Positions 29,987 through 39,362 of a stretch of 64,000 nucleotides of DNA are shown in pieces (position 1 is the stretch's first letter; each line of letters begins with the position of its first letter). Both the position numbers and the translations under genes were made by a program. Where the stretch lies: assembly GCA_902564265.1 (NCBI GenBank), contig CACFAI010000003.1, forward strand, positions 54,115 through 118,114. Direction: 5' to 3'. The notes below the pieces were generated by a model, which had not been told where the DNA came from, searched no databases, and saw only the letters and a list, made by a program, of their open reading frames with translations. Origin of the DNA: an uncultured Pelagibacteraceae bacterium. GTDB taxonomy: Bacteria > Pseudomonadota > Alphaproteobacteria > Pelagibacterales > Pelagibacteraceae.

Positions 29987-30528
29987 TTAGTAAAAAAAAC
30001 CTAACACCATTAATTTTATCTTTAATATTTTTTTTAATGCTAGGATTATCATTTGCTGCTGTTCCACTGTATGATTTATTCTGCCGTGTCACAGGATTTG
30101 GGGGCACTACTCAAATCTCAAAAGAAGCTCCAAAAATAGTAATTGATAAACCTGTTAGAGTAAGATTTGACACAAATGTTCAAACAGACTTGGCTTGGAA
30201 TTTTAAAGCGAGTAAATCTTTATATGATATTAAACCAGGCAAGGTTTATAAAGTTGAGTTTGAAGTAGAAAACTTTGGAAAAGAACCATCAAGTGGAGTT
30301 GCAAGTTACAACGTATCCCCATCAACCTTTGGACAATATTTTAATAAACTAGGATGTTTTTGTTTTGAAAAGCAAACTCTCAAAAGTGGAGAAAAAATGA
30401 GTTATATTTTAACTTTCTATTTGGATCCTGAAATGGTAAATGATCCAAAAACTAAAAACATTGATGATATTACAATGTCATATACATTTTTTTCTTCTGA
30501 CTATTACAAACAATCAAAGGTTAATTAA
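29983..30528 (+). CDS. ctaG: Cytochrome c oxidase assembly protein, copper chaperone (Cox11)
   Basis: The 181-residue protein has one N-terminal helix and a periplasmic domain. VPLYDLFCRVTGFGGTTQ (residues 27-44) and the copper-binding motif KLGCFCFEKQTL near 123 identify it as Cox11/CtaG. It delivers copper to the CuB centre of subunit I. It is translationally coupled to the coxF-like gene. Confidence 0.96.
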   Translation: MISKKNLTPLILSLIFFLMLGLSFAAVPLYDLFCRVTGFGGTTQISKEAPKIVIDKPVRVRFDTNVQTDLAWNFKASKSLYDIKPGKVYKVEFEVENFGKEPSSGVASYNVSPSTFGQYFNKLGCFCFEKQTLKSGEKMSYILTFYLDPEMVNDPKTKNIDDITMSYTFFSSDYYKQSKVN

Positions 30529-30530
30529 TT

Positions 30531-31322
30531 ATGAGCTCTAAAGATCAAAAACATGATTACCACTTGGTTGATCCAAGTCCGTGGCCAATCTATACATCTT
30601 TTGCTACCTTAATTACTGCTGTGGGATCGGTTTATTATTTTCATTCAAAAGTCATGTGGGCTATGTTACTTGGTTTTGCTCTTTTAATTTATGGAGCGTA
30701 CATGTGGTTCAGAGATGTTGTTAATGAAGCTGAACATCAAGGTCACCATACTCCAGTTGTTCAGATACATCATCGTTATGGAATGACATTGTTTATAGCA
30801 TCTGAAGTAATGTTTTTTGTTGCCTGGTTTTGGGCTTACTTTGACGCTAGTTTGTATCCAAGCGCTTTTGTTGGTGGAGTTTGGCCGCCTAAAGATATTG
30901 AAGTTTTTAACCCATGGGATATCCCATTAATCAACACACTGGTTTTATTATTATCTGGAACAACTGTTACATGGGCTCATCACTCTTTATTAGAGGATGA
31001 TAGAAAAGGTTTTATCCAAGGTTTATGGGCAACAGTTCTACTAGGTTTCTTTTTTACTCTTCTGCAAATATATGAGTATCAACATGCAAGTTTTGATTTC
31101 TCAGGACATATTTACGGCGCAACATTTTATATGGCCACAGGCTTTCATGGCTTCCACGTTGTAATTGGAACTATCTTTTTAGCTGTTTGTTTGTGGAGAG
31201 GAAAACTTGGTCATTTTAATAAGGATCATCATTTTGGATTTGAAGCTGCAGCATGGTACTGGCATTTTGTTGATGTAGTTTGGTTGTTTCTATTTGCAGC
31301 GATCTACGTTTGGGGAAGCTAA
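30531..31322 (+). CDS. coxC: Cytochrome c oxidase subunit III
   Basis: The 263-residue protein has seven helices and the family motifs HHRYGMTLFIASEVMFFVAW (about residues 79-98), GFHGFHVVIGT and EAAAWYWHFVDVVWLFLF at the end. It stabilises subunit I and the proton uptake path. It starts 2 bases after the ctaG stop. Confidence 0.98.
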   Translation: MSSKDQKHDYHLVDPSPWPIYTSFATLITAVGSVYYFHSKVMWAMLLGFALLIYGAYMWFRDVVNEAEHQGHHTPVVQIHHRYGMTLFIASEVMFFVAWFWAYFDASLYPSAFVGGVWPPKDIEVFNPWDIPLINTLVLLLSGTTVTWAHHSLLEDDRKGFIQGLWATVLLGFFFTLLQIYEYQHASFDFSGHIYGATFYMATGFHGFHVVIGTIFLAVCLWRGKLGHFNKDHHFGFEAAAWYWHFVDVVWLFLFAAIYVWGS

Positions 31323-31327
31323 TTTAA

Positions 31328-31984
31328 TTGAGATATAAGTTTCTTTTCACAATATTTGTTTCTTTTTTTATTACAATTTTTCTCGCTCTTGGGTTTTGGC
31401 AGTTATACAGACTTGATTGGAAAAATAGTCTTATTGAGGAAATAAACTCTTCTCTCATGAATGATCCAGTAAAATTTGAAGTACAAAAAATTAAAAACTT
31501 TCAAAAAATTAAATTTGAAGGAAAAATTGATAATGAGAATTTAATTTATTTATATGGACTCAGTGAAAATGGAGAACCAGGTTTTAATATAATTAAAGAA
31601 GTTGATATTGAAGGAGTAAACTTTTTAATTAATCAAGGATGGATACCAAGAAATCTGAAAGGCGAGTCTTTTGATCTTAAACAATCGGAATATTTCGGCA
31701 TTACGAAGTTAAAATCAAATAAAAATTACTTTAAACCTAATAATGATTTATCAAAAAATTACTGGTTTAAACTTGATGATATTGATTTAAAAAAATATAC
31801 TGGTAAAACATTTTCTCCTTTTATAATTTTTATTCAAAACGGAGAACAAACAAACTCTTTTCCAATACCAAAAAAAATTTCATCAGATCTGCCTAACAAT
31901 CACCTTAAATACTCTTTAACATGGTTTTCAATAGCGATATCAATTCTTTTGATATATCTATATTTTAGAAAAAAAAATTATTAA
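31328..31984 (+). CDS. surf1: SURF1 family cytochrome oxidase assembly protein
   Basis: The 218-residue protein has one helix at each end. The N-terminal FWQLYRLDWKNSLI and the internal NQGWIP mark the SURF1/Shy1 family, which helps insert heme a into subunit I. The start is TTG at 31328, since no ATG is close by. Its stop overlaps the thrC ATG by one base (TAATG). Confidence 0.9.
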   Translation: MRYKFLFTIFVSFFITIFLALGFWQLYRLDWKNSLIEEINSSLMNDPVKFEVQKIKNFQKIKFEGKIDNENLIYLYGLSENGEPGFNIIKEVDIEGVNFLINQGWIPRNLKGESFDLKQSEYFGITKLKSNKNYFKPNNDLSKNYWFKLDDIDLKKYTGKTFSPFIIFIQNGEQTNSFPIPKKISSDLPNNHLKYSLTWFSIAISILLIYLYFRKKNY

Positions 31985-33351
31985 TGGAATATATAAGTAC
32001 AAGAAGCGATAATAAGAAGTTCTCTTTCAGTGAGGTATTTCTAAAAGGTCTCGCTGATGACGGGGGCCTTTTTATACCGCTGAATATTAAAAAATTTGAT
32101 GAGAGTAAAATGAACTCCCTAAAAGAATTAAGTTATGTAGATCTCGCTACTGAAATTATTAATTTATACACCGGTGATTTTTTAAGCAAAAAAGAATTAA
32201 ATAAAATTGTTAAAAAATCATATTCTAACTTCAGAGAAAAAGATGTTGTTAAAATAGTTGGGTTAAATCAATTAAAGATCTTGGAATTATTTCATGGACC
32301 CACTCTAGCTTTTAAAGATATTGCAATGCAATTAATTGGAAATATGTACGAGCATTTCTTAAAATCTAATAACAAAACAATAAATATAGTTGTTGCAACT
32401 TCTGGGGATACAGGAGCAGCAGCAATTGATGCAATTAAAGGAAAATCTAATTTAAATATATTTGTTTTACACCCAAATAATAGAATTTCCTCTGTTCAAA
32501 GAAAAATAATGACTACAGTAGAGGAAAAAAATGTTTTCAATATTGCAATTGATGGAAACTTTGACGATTGCCAAAATATTGTTAAAGAAATGTTCTCTGA
32601 CCTGGAGTTCTCAAAATCTATAAATATGTCTGGCGTTAACTCAATAAATTGGGCGAGAATAATTGCTCAAGCGGTATATTATTTTTATGCGTATTTTAAA
32701 TTAGGAAAAGACAGTATTTCCTTTTCAGTTCCGACAGGAAACTTTGGAGATGTGTTTGCAGGATATCTTGCAAAAAAAATGGGATTACCAATTGATAAAT
32801 TAATTGTTGCAACAAATGAAAACGACATTTTACACAGAGCCATTACAAAAGGAGACTATATTTCAAATGAAGTTAGAGAAACATTGTCACCTAGTATGGA
32901 TATTCAATTAGCCAGTAACTTTGAAAGATTGATTTACTACGTGAATAATTCAAATCCAAAAAAAACAATAGAAATTATGAAGAAAGTTAAGCAGAATTCT
33001 TATCGAATTGAAAAGAGAGATTTAGATATAATTCATAAAGATTTTTTATCAGAAAGTTGTAATGAAAAAGAAACTTTAGAAATTATTAAGAAAAATTATG
33101 AAGAAAATGATATAGTTTTAGATCCACATACAGCAATTGGAGTAGGCGCCGCACAAAAATTATTCTTGGATGATTGTATAGTTCTATCAACTGCACATCC
33201 ATGTAAATTTCCGGATGCTACAATCAACGCAATTAACAAACATGAAAAATTGCCGAAAGAACTCCAGCACGTACTTAATAAAAATGAAAATTTTCAAGTA
33301 CTAAAAAATAGTACGGATGAGGTAAAAAAGTTTGTTAAAAATAAAATTTAG
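31984..33351 (+). CDS. thrC: Threonine synthase
   Basis: The 455-residue PLP enzyme has FHGPTLAFKDIAMQLIG near residue 103 with the cofactor Lys, ATSGDTGAAAIDAIKGK near 138 and SVPTGNFGDVFAGYLAKKMG near 251. It makes threonine from O-phosphohomoserine. It is the last gene of the oxidase operon. Homoserine kinase (thrB), which supplies its substrate, lies 1.3 kb away on the other strand. Confidence 0.96.
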   Translation: MEYISTRSDNKKFSFSEVFLKGLADDGGLFIPLNIKKFDESKMNSLKELSYVDLATEIINLYTGDFLSKKELNKIVKKSYSNFREKDVVKIVGLNQLKILELFHGPTLAFKDIAMQLIGNMYEHFLKSNNKTINIVVATSGDTGAAAIDAIKGKSNLNIFVLHPNNRISSVQRKIMTTVEEKNVFNIAIDGNFDDCQNIVKEMFSDLEFSKSINMSGVNSINWARIIAQAVYYFYAYFKLGKDSISFSVPTGNFGDVFAGYLAKKMGLPIDKLIVATNENDILHRAITKGDYISNEVRETLSPSMDIQLASNFERLIYYVNNSNPKKTIEIMKKVKQNSYRIEKRDLDIIHKDFLSESCNEKETLEIIKKNYEENDIVLDPHTAIGVGAAQKLFLDDCIVLSTAHPCKFPDATINAINKHEKLPKELQHVLNKNENFQVLKNSTDEVKKFVKNKI

Positions 33352-33367
33352 TTCAATTTAACTAAAT
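33346..33367 (+). terminator. Hairpin over the thrC stop codon
   Basis: ATTTAGTT (33346-33353), loop CAATTT, AACTAAAT (33360-33367) is a perfect 8-bp inverted repeat covering the thrC stop. It is AT-only apart from one pair and not followed by a T tract, so it is at best a weak terminator or a 3'-end stabiliser. Confidence 0.3.
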
Positions 33368-33429
33368 ATTAAGCCATTTAAGATTAGAAACGACTCGTTC
33401 TAAACCACAATTTTTGATATCGTTTTTTT

Positions 33430-33783
33430 ATGAGAAAAATATTTATATATATTTTTTTGATTTCGATTTGGTGCAATTTTGGGCACGCAGAAACATGGTC
33501 GTGTGTTTATCAATTTGATAATGAGTCAAGACAAGTCATCCTTGAGAGAAAAAAAAACAGATTTTATAATATTTTCAAAAGTGGTGTAATAGATAATATC
33601 GGTCAGATTATTGTTAAAGAAACTAATAATTTTATTCATTTATATCAACACATAGATGTTCCTGAAGGTGATACAACTGCGTTTCTTACACTTTTAGACA
33701 AGACAAAAAAAAGCTTTGTGATGGTAGGATTAAAGTATGAAAATTCCACTGCTATTATTGAGGGCAAATGTACTATTTATTAG
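33430..33783 (+). CDS. Small exported protein of unknown function
   Basis: The 117-residue protein has a signal peptide (cleavage likely after GHA near residue 20) and a mature domain with Cys near each end (WSCVYQF and EGKCTIY), which could form a disulfide. I do not recognise the family. The signal peptide and its DNA resemble those of the 5873 gene (YIFL, then WCN or FCN, then AE), although the mature parts differ. It starts 78 bases after thrC. Confidence 0.6.
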   Translation: MRKIFIYIFLISIWCNFGHAETWSCVYQFDNESRQVILERKKNRFYNIFKSGVIDNIGQIIVKETNNFIHLYQHIDVPEGDTTAFLTLLDKTKKSFVMVGLKYENSTAIIEGKCTIY

Positions 33784-33824
33784 GTATAATAATTTTTTTT
33801 GAGGCGATCTATTAACAGGTGCAA

Positions 33825-34178
33825 TCAACGTCTAATTTTTATTGGTGCACCGTATTTATTTTTTCTGACTCCGTCAGCTACCCACCATACAATTAGAACT
33901 ATCGTTCCAATAATTGTTAAATAAAGAAGCTGCCACCACCCCGATCGTCCAGTGTCATGCAGCCTTCGAGCACCCACAGCTAAACCTGGGAGCAAACAAA
34001 TTATATATCCCACCCAATAAAAAAGTTCTGTGTATCCAAGTAATTCGTCTATTATCGATCCTACGAATAATACGATTACATAAAACAACTGAAACCACCA
34101 AAATTCTGACTTACTTGCTCTACCTTCAAATTTAGCGAATTTATTAAAACAAACTTCAATTGATTTTGTAAATGTCAT
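33825..34178 (-). CDS. DUF805 family membrane protein
   Basis: The 117-residue protein opens with FAKFEGRASKSEFWWFQLF (the FxGRAsR.EFW motif) and later has VGARRLHDTGRSGWW, both hallmarks of DUF805 (YhaH-like) membrane proteins. Three or four helices are visible. The function is unknown. It stands alone between the convergent exported protein and rnhA. Confidence 0.9.
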   Translation of the reverse strand: MTFTKSIEVCFNKFAKFEGRASKSEFWWFQLFYVIVLFVGSIIDELLGYTELFYWVGYIICLLPGLAVGARRLHDTGRSGWWQLLYLTIIGTIVLIVWWVADGVRKNKYGAPIKIRR

Positions 34179-34234
34179 TTTGCTTTCTTACATTAAAATT
34201 AAAAAAAAATGAACCTCTTTATTATGCATTTTAG

Positions 34235-34657
34235 TTACCAACTGGCCGCTTCTCGAGCAATTAAATCAACTTCATTATTCAAATCATCAGCAGAGTGTGC
34301 TTTTACCCAGTTCCAGCTTATTTTAAATTCATTAGCTAAAGTATCTAGTTCTGTCCAAAGATCTTTATTTTTTACTTCTTGTTTGTTTGCAGTTTTCCAT
34401 CCATTTTTTTTCCAATTATGAATCCATTCTGTTATGCCTGACTTAACATACTTAGAGTCTGTAAAAATTTGAACTTTACTTCCTTTAGGAATTTTTTTTA
34501 ACGCCTCAATAGGCGCGAGTAACTCCATTTGATTATTTGTAGTATTCTTTTTACTTCCTTTAATTTGAGTTTTTTCCCCGTTGTTAATAATTATTGCTGC
34601 CCATCCACCATTTCCAGGATTTTCTAAACAAGACCCATCTGTATAAATTTTAATCAT
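34235..34657 (-). CDS. rnhA: Ribonuclease HI
   Basis: The 140-residue protein has YTDGSCLENPG at residues 5-15 (catalytic Asp), NNQMELLAPIEAL near 41 (Glu), FTDSKYVK near 64 (Asp) and NNEVDLIAREAA near 127 (last Asp). It removes RNA from RNA-DNA hybrids. It overlaps thrB by 8 bases. The ispH-thrB-rnhA order is common in alphaproteobacteria. A second RNase H (rnhB) is at 49914. Confidence 0.96.
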   Translation of the reverse strand: MIKIYTDGSCLENPGNGGWAAIIINNGEKTQIKGSKKNTTNNQMELLAPIEALKKIPKGSKVQIFTDSKYVKSGITEWIHNWKKNGWKTANKQEVKNKDLWTELDTLANEFKISWNWVKAHSADDLNNEVDLIAREAASW

Positions 34658-35621
34658 TTAAGTATTCCTCAAATCTTTCTATTGATTCATGGAACCTAAG
34701 TTTTTGTATATATTCTGATGGATCTTTTTTTTTAATCAATATATTTTTAGGAGTATTAATATAATCATACGCTCTTGTGGCTAGATATCTTAACGCAGAT
34801 CCTTTGCAAAGAATTTTCATACTCTTTTTTTCTTCTGGTTTAAGCTTTCTAACACTTTCGTAACCCTTGAAAAGCCTAGTGGCTTTTTTCTTATTAAATT
34901 TAAATTTATTTTTTGTTTTGTTAAAACAAAGCGAATTTATGCAAATTGCAAGTTCATAGGCTTGAAAATCATAAGCTGAAAAATAAAAATCAATAAACCC
35001 CCTGAATTTTCCCTTGTGAAAAAAAATATTGTCAATGAACAAGTCTCCATGAATTACACTACTCGGTATTTTCTTTGGCCAGTTTTTGTTGATATCATAA
35101 AAACTTTTCTTCATTTCACCTTTAAGATTTTTTGGTAACCTCGAATTTTTTAAGTTAATTTTATTTATAAGACCATTTATTTTGAGAGGTGAAAAGCTAT
35201 TTTTTCTTTTTAGTTTTATTTTTGTTAATTTTTTGTGCATTAAACCAATTTTTTTACCAATGACTAATAAATCTTTTTCCAAAAGTTTTTTTTTATCGTT
35301 ACCTTCCAAGAAGGAAACTAAACAAGCTTTTTTTCTCTTTAAATTAAATATATATTTTCCATATTTATTTTTAATTGGAGACGGGCATTTAATACCTTCT
35401 TTTGAAAGTGCATCCATTAAGTTCATAAAGTAGGGTAAATCCTTATTATTTACTCTATTTTCAAAAATCGTTAAGACGTATTTTTTATTCTTCGTATTAA
35501 CAATATAATTTGTATTCTCTATTCCTTTTTTAATACCCTTAAAGCTTTTGATTTTTTTAAATCCAAAAATATTTTGGACATTTAAAATGTCAGCTTGATT
35601 CAATTTTGTAAATACAGCCAT
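34650..35621 (-). CDS. thrB: Homoserine kinase, APH-fold type
   Basis: The 323-residue kinase has GIENTNYIVNTKNKKYVLTI near residue 32 and SSVIHGDLFIDNIFFHKGKF near 188 (HGDxxxxN catalytic loop) followed by GFIDFY (the metal-binding Asp). This is the fold of choline/aminoglycoside kinases and the ThrB form used by alphaproteobacteria (HSK II). It phosphorylates homoserine for threonine synthase. It overlaps ispH by one base and rnhA by 8 bases. Confidence 0.92.
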   Translation of the reverse strand: MAVFTKLNQADILNVQNIFGFKKIKSFKGIKKGIENTNYIVNTKNKKYVLTIFENRVNNKDLPYFMNLMDALSKEGIKCPSPIKNKYGKYIFNLKRKKACLVSFLEGNDKKKLLEKDLLVIGKKIGLMHKKLTKIKLKRKNSFSPLKINGLINKINLKNSRLPKNLKGEMKKSFYDINKNWPKKIPSSVIHGDLFIDNIFFHKGKFRGFIDFYFSAYDFQAYELAICINSLCFNKTKNKFKFNKKKATRLFKGYESVRKLKPEEKKSMKILCKGSALRYLATRAYDYINTPKNILIKKKDPSEYIQKLRFHESIERFEEYLND

Positions 35622-36565
35622 TAATTGAGTTTTCCTGGAACTTTAAAAGTTACGTTTTCTTTTACTATTTCGACTTCTTGAATTTCGACATTAAATTTTT
35701 CTTTAATTTTTTCTATAAAAGTTTGAACTAAAATTTCAGGTGCTGATGCACCTGATGAAATACCTATAGTATTACACTTAGAAATTTTTTCTAAAGGGAC
35801 TGAACTTTCAGAATGTATTAGCTCCGAATAATTACAACCTGCTTTATTGGCTACCTCAACGAGCCTTTTGGAATTTGATGAATTCCTGCTTCCAATTACA
35901 AAGAACATATCACACTTTGAAGCAATTTTTTTAACAGCCGCCTGTCTATTAGTTGTGGCATAGCAGATATCTTCTTTGTTTGGTTCTTTAATTTGTGGAA
36001 ATTTTTTTTTTAGGGCTATAATAATATCTTTTGTGTCATCAACAGAAAGAGTTGTTTGAGTTACGAAAGCTAATTTTTTATTTGATGGAATATTTATATT
36101 CTCAACATCATCAATCGTTTCAACTAGTTCTATTGACCCGTCTGGTATTTGACCCATAGTACCAACTACTTCGGGATGATTTTTGTGACCAATTAAAAAG
36201 ATATGGAAACCCGCTTTATTTAAATTTTCAGCCTCTCTATGTACTTTAGAAACCAAGGGACAAGTAGCATCTATATATTCCATTTTTAAGTCTTGGGCTT
36301 CTTTAGGAACTTTTTTTGGAACTCCATGAGCGGAAAAAATTACTGGTCTGGTTTTGTCTTTAATTTCACTAATTTCTTCTACAAATATTGCCCCAATTTT
36401 TTTTAAATTTTCTACAACATGCTTATTGTGGACTATTTCATGTCGCACGTAAACTGGTGAACCAAATTTATTTATACTTTTTTTTACAATTTCTATAGCT
36501 CGATCAACCCCTGCACAAAATCCTCTTGGAGCAGCTAAATATATTTTTAAGTCTTTATTTTTCAT
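35621..36565 (-). CDS. ispH: 4-hydroxy-3-methylbut-2-enyl diphosphate reductase
   Basis: The 314-residue enzyme has APRGFCAGVDRAIEIV near residue 12, DATCPLVSKVHREA near 99 and EDICYATTNRQAA near 192. The three cysteines hold the iron-sulfur cluster. It makes IPP and DMAPP, the last step of the MEP pathway. It overlaps blh by 11 bases, placing isoprenoid precursor supply in the same run as carotenoid synthesis. Confidence 0.96.
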   Translation of the reverse strand: MKNKDLKIYLAAPRGFCAGVDRAIEIVKKSINKFGSPVYVRHEIVHNKHVVENLKKIGAIFVEEISEIKDKTRPVIFSAHGVPKKVPKEAQDLKMEYIDATCPLVSKVHREAENLNKAGFHIFLIGHKNHPEVVGTMGQIPDGSIELVETIDDVENINIPSNKKLAFVTQTTLSVDDTKDIIIALKKKFPQIKEPNKEDICYATTNRQAAVKKIASKCDMFFVIGSRNSSNSKRLVEVANKAGCNYSELIHSESSVPLEKISKCNTIGISSGASAPEILVQTFIEKIKEKFNVEIQEVEIVKENVTFKVPGKLN

Positions 36566-37499
36566 TTTTTTCTATAAGATACTCTAATAATATATGCGGA
36601 AAGGTTAAAGACGCCAAACCTATAAATATTACTTTTAAAATTGCATCATCAAAAACATAATAATTAGCTAAAAAATAAACACTTATTATAAATAGCAATA
36701 AAGTCATCAACGTAAGTGGCAATGCTTTTCTTGCAAATTTATAAAAACCAACTTTAAAATCATTACTATCAATTTCATATATTAAAGAAAGAGAATGTCT
36801 TACAGAATGTAAAAAACAAAAATAAACTGTGAAAGCAATTAATGGAGAAAGAAAAACATTTAGCAATATAATATTTGTCCAATCTGCAATTAAAAATCCA
36901 CCATTATTTGATTGAACTGTTATAATAATGTTTGCGATAAAGCTTAGAAATATCATTAGTATTAAAAAATTACTACTTAAAAAACTTAAGTCTAAGTTTA
37001 AAATTTGAAAAATTTCATTTGTTTTTTCATTATGGAATAAAAGAGGCGCAATAATAATTACACTTCCTTTAAATAAATATAGAAAATCGTAAAATAAATT
37101 TTTTGTGTTTTGTTCAACACAACTGTCCTCTTTACCGAAATGATATGACGCAACAATTAAAAATATTATTAAAACGATTTCTGGAACTATCATCCAAGTA
37201 AAAATTACCATCAACGAGACAGCTATATAAGCTAAGTAGAAGTATGACTTATTTTGTATTTTATAGATACTAAGTAGCTTATAACCTTTTAGGTGATCAA
37301 GAGCTCCATGAGAAACACCTATGATAGATATTAAAAAGAAACAGATGATATTTTGATATTGAAATTCTATTTGCTTATTTTCAAAATATTTTGAAATTAA
37401 AATTAAAAAAATAATATTGAACAGAAGTAAAAAAAATGAATATTTTTTGTTTATTTTGTATAAGTCCATTAATTGAATAAAGCTTTTATAAAAGGCCAC
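36555..37499 (-). CDS. blh: Beta-carotene 15,15'-dioxygenase (Brp/Blh family)
   Basis: The 314-residue protein has about eight helices and the family's histidine motifs: GVSHGALDHLKGYKLL near residue 62, ASYHFGKEDS near 117 and FCFLHSVRHSLSLIYE near 228. Blh proteins split beta-carotene into two retinal molecules, the chromophore of proteorhodopsin, in the membrane. It overlaps crtY by 31 bases and ispH by 11 bases. No rhodopsin gene is in the window, so its partner must be elsewhere. Confidence 0.92.
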   Translation of the reverse strand: MAFYKSFIQLMDLYKINKKYSFFLLLFNIIFLILISKYFENKQIEFQYQNIICFFLISIIGVSHGALDHLKGYKLLSIYKIQNKSYFYLAYIAVSLMVIFTWMIVPEIVLIIFLIVASYHFGKEDSCVEQNTKNLFYDFLYLFKGSVIIIAPLLFHNEKTNEIFQILNLDLSFLSSNFLILMIFLSFIANIIITVQSNNGGFLIADWTNIILLNVFLSPLIAFTVYFCFLHSVRHSLSLIYEIDSNDFKVGFYKFARKALPLTLMTLLLFIISVYFLANYYVFDDAILKVIFIGLASLTFPHILLEYLIEKNEK

Positions 37500-38527
37500 T
37501 TTGGCATTTTTAATATTATTGATAAGTCTTGAAAAATGTTACTTTTATTTGAGAGAAATTTAATACTTGTTTCTGATTTAGAATTAAAGATTTCAAAAAA
37601 AATGTTTGGCATTCTTTGAGCATTCTTTTTCATCACTTTTAAAAATATTTTATCAAGAATTTCATATTTTTTTCCGATGTTGTAAGTTTTTAAACTATCC
37701 AAATTTTCAACAATATATTTACAATGTTCTTGAATATTTAAAAAAGTATATCCAGTACTTAATCTTGTCATTTTACCTGCTGTTCCAATATTAATTTTTT
37801 TTTCACTGTTTAAATTTGTAGGGTAAAATAATGGGATCTGTCCTTTTTCTTTATAAATAATTTTATAATTTTTAATCTTAAGAATATTTTCAATATATTT
37901 CTTAATCTGAAAATCATAGTCTTTCTCTGAAGGATCTCTCATGTTTGATAACCAAGTTGTTTCAATTAAAGCTTTATTTTTTGAAAACGGAAGAGTGTAA
38001 AAAAAATGAACACTATTTTTTTGGTCACAATCAAAATCCATTAAATTAATTATAGAATCATCAAACGCATTCTTATCTGTTTCAATTTCATAACCGCCAA
38101 AATGTTGCCAAAGATCATTTTCATTTGAACTAATTTTTGGAACACTATTAAATACGTATGAATTTTCTGTATTTACATCATCCTTATTTCTGAAGAAATG
38201 AATATTTCTATTTATTTTAAGTCTATTCAAAGTTTTTTTGTAAAATAGACCACTGTCAATAGATTGATACGGTAGACTTTCACATTCAACCTGTTTTGAT
38301 TTACTGGGAATATTAATTGAAAAAGAATCCCAACTTTTAATCACACAATCTTCAAAATTATGTGGAAATGTCTTCCAAAAAGACCATGTTTTATCTCTTT
38401 TGTATTCAGTTCTTGGATCAATAATAGCTAAGGTTTTATCACTTAACTTGTTATTAATTTCAAGCTCGTAAGCTAAGGAAAGACCAGCGCAACCGCCGCC
38501 AATTATTGTATAATCAAATTCTTTCAT
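37469..38527 (-). CDS. crtY: Lycopene beta-cyclase (CrtY type)
   Basis: The 352-residue flavoprotein starts with YTIIGGGCAGLSLAYEL (dinucleotide fold), then TWSFWK near residue 48, and later ALIETTWLS and GTAGKMTRLSTGYTFLNIQE. These are motifs of the CrtY family of marine bacteria. It closes both ends of lycopene to give beta-carotene. It overlaps crtB by 14 bases. Confidence 0.93.
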   Translation of the reverse strand: MKEFDYTIIGGGCAGLSLAYELEINNKLSDKTLAIIDPRTEYKRDKTWSFWKTFPHNFEDCVIKSWDSFSINIPSKSKQVECESLPYQSIDSGLFYKKTLNRLKINRNIHFFRNKDDVNTENSYVFNSVPKISSNENDLWQHFGGYEIETDKNAFDDSIINLMDFDCDQKNSVHFFYTLPFSKNKALIETTWLSNMRDPSEKDYDFQIKKYIENILKIKNYKIIYKEKGQIPLFYPTNLNSEKKINIGTAGKMTRLSTGYTFLNIQEHCKYIVENLDSLKTYNIGKKYEILDKIFLKVMKKNAQRMPNIFFEIFNSKSETSIKFLSNKSNIFQDLSIILKMPKWPFIKALFN

Positions 38528-39362
38528 CTATATTAATTTCTAAGCCAATTTCGTTATGTTCTTCATTTCTGTAATAATTATCTGATTGAATAAATAATAA
38601 TCTAAAAAAATCAAAAATACTCAAAATAGTTTGAACGATTTTGCCGGTTTTAGTAACATAAATTTTTCCAGATTGATTATATTCCTCAATGTTACCTTTT
38701 TTGACGATTTTATAACCAATCTCTCTATAAACTCTGCGAGCGACTAATATAGCGAAACGGCACTTAATTGGAATTTCTCTAATTGAATTAAAACAACTAT
38801 TGTAAAATAAATCTGCAGTAGTAATTGTATTTTTTATATTTGAAAGATCATGCTTAATATATTTTCTGTTCTTCTCTCTATCTTCTATTACATCTCTAGA
38901 AATATTTGTAAGCTGCATCGCTATCCCTAGATCAATTGCAGATTTCAAAGCCGTTTTAGATTTTACTTTAAGTATTTTTGCCATCATCAAACCTACCGTT
39001 CCAGCCACTCTATAAGAATACACTAGCAACTCTCTTTTAGACTTAAATTCTATTTTTTCTTTTAAATCAGACTCAATGCCATCAAAGAGATCGAGAACAA
39101 TTTTTTCTGATATATCGAAATTTTTAATAATTCCATGTATCTTTTTAATACTATCGTTTTCCAAGTTATGTTTAATAAAGTCATTTTTAAAGTTAAGGAA
39201 TTTCTTCTTTTTAATCTCTAAAGATATTTCTTCATCAGCAATATCGTCTAGTATTCTACAAAAATCGTATAGATCAGATCCATTTTTATAAACATCGTTA
39301 GGTAAGAAAAATCCAGCCCAGCTAAAAGACTTTGCATGAATTGATAAAAGATTATTCGCCAT
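38514..39362 (-). CDS. crtB: Phytoene synthase
   Basis: The 282-residue protein has the two aspartate-rich motifs DDIAD (residues 39-43) and DVIED (near 163), plus VAGTVGLMMAKIL and LGIAMQLTNISRD. It joins two geranylgeranyl diphosphates to phytoene. It overlaps the crtI stop by one base. No crtE for the GGPP substrate is present in the window. Confidence 0.95.
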   Translation of the reverse strand: MANNLLSIHAKSFSWAGFFLPNDVYKNGSDLYDFCRILDDIADEEISLEIKKKKFLNFKNDFIKHNLENDSIKKIHGIIKNFDISEKIVLDLFDGIESDLKEKIEFKSKRELLVYSYRVAGTVGLMMAKILKVKSKTALKSAIDLGIAMQLTNISRDVIEDREKNRKYIKHDLSNIKNTITTADLFYNSCFNSIREIPIKCRFAILVARRVYREIGYKIVKKGNIEEYNQSGKIYVTKTGKIVQTILSIFDFFRLLFIQSDNYYRNEEHNEIGLEINIDERI

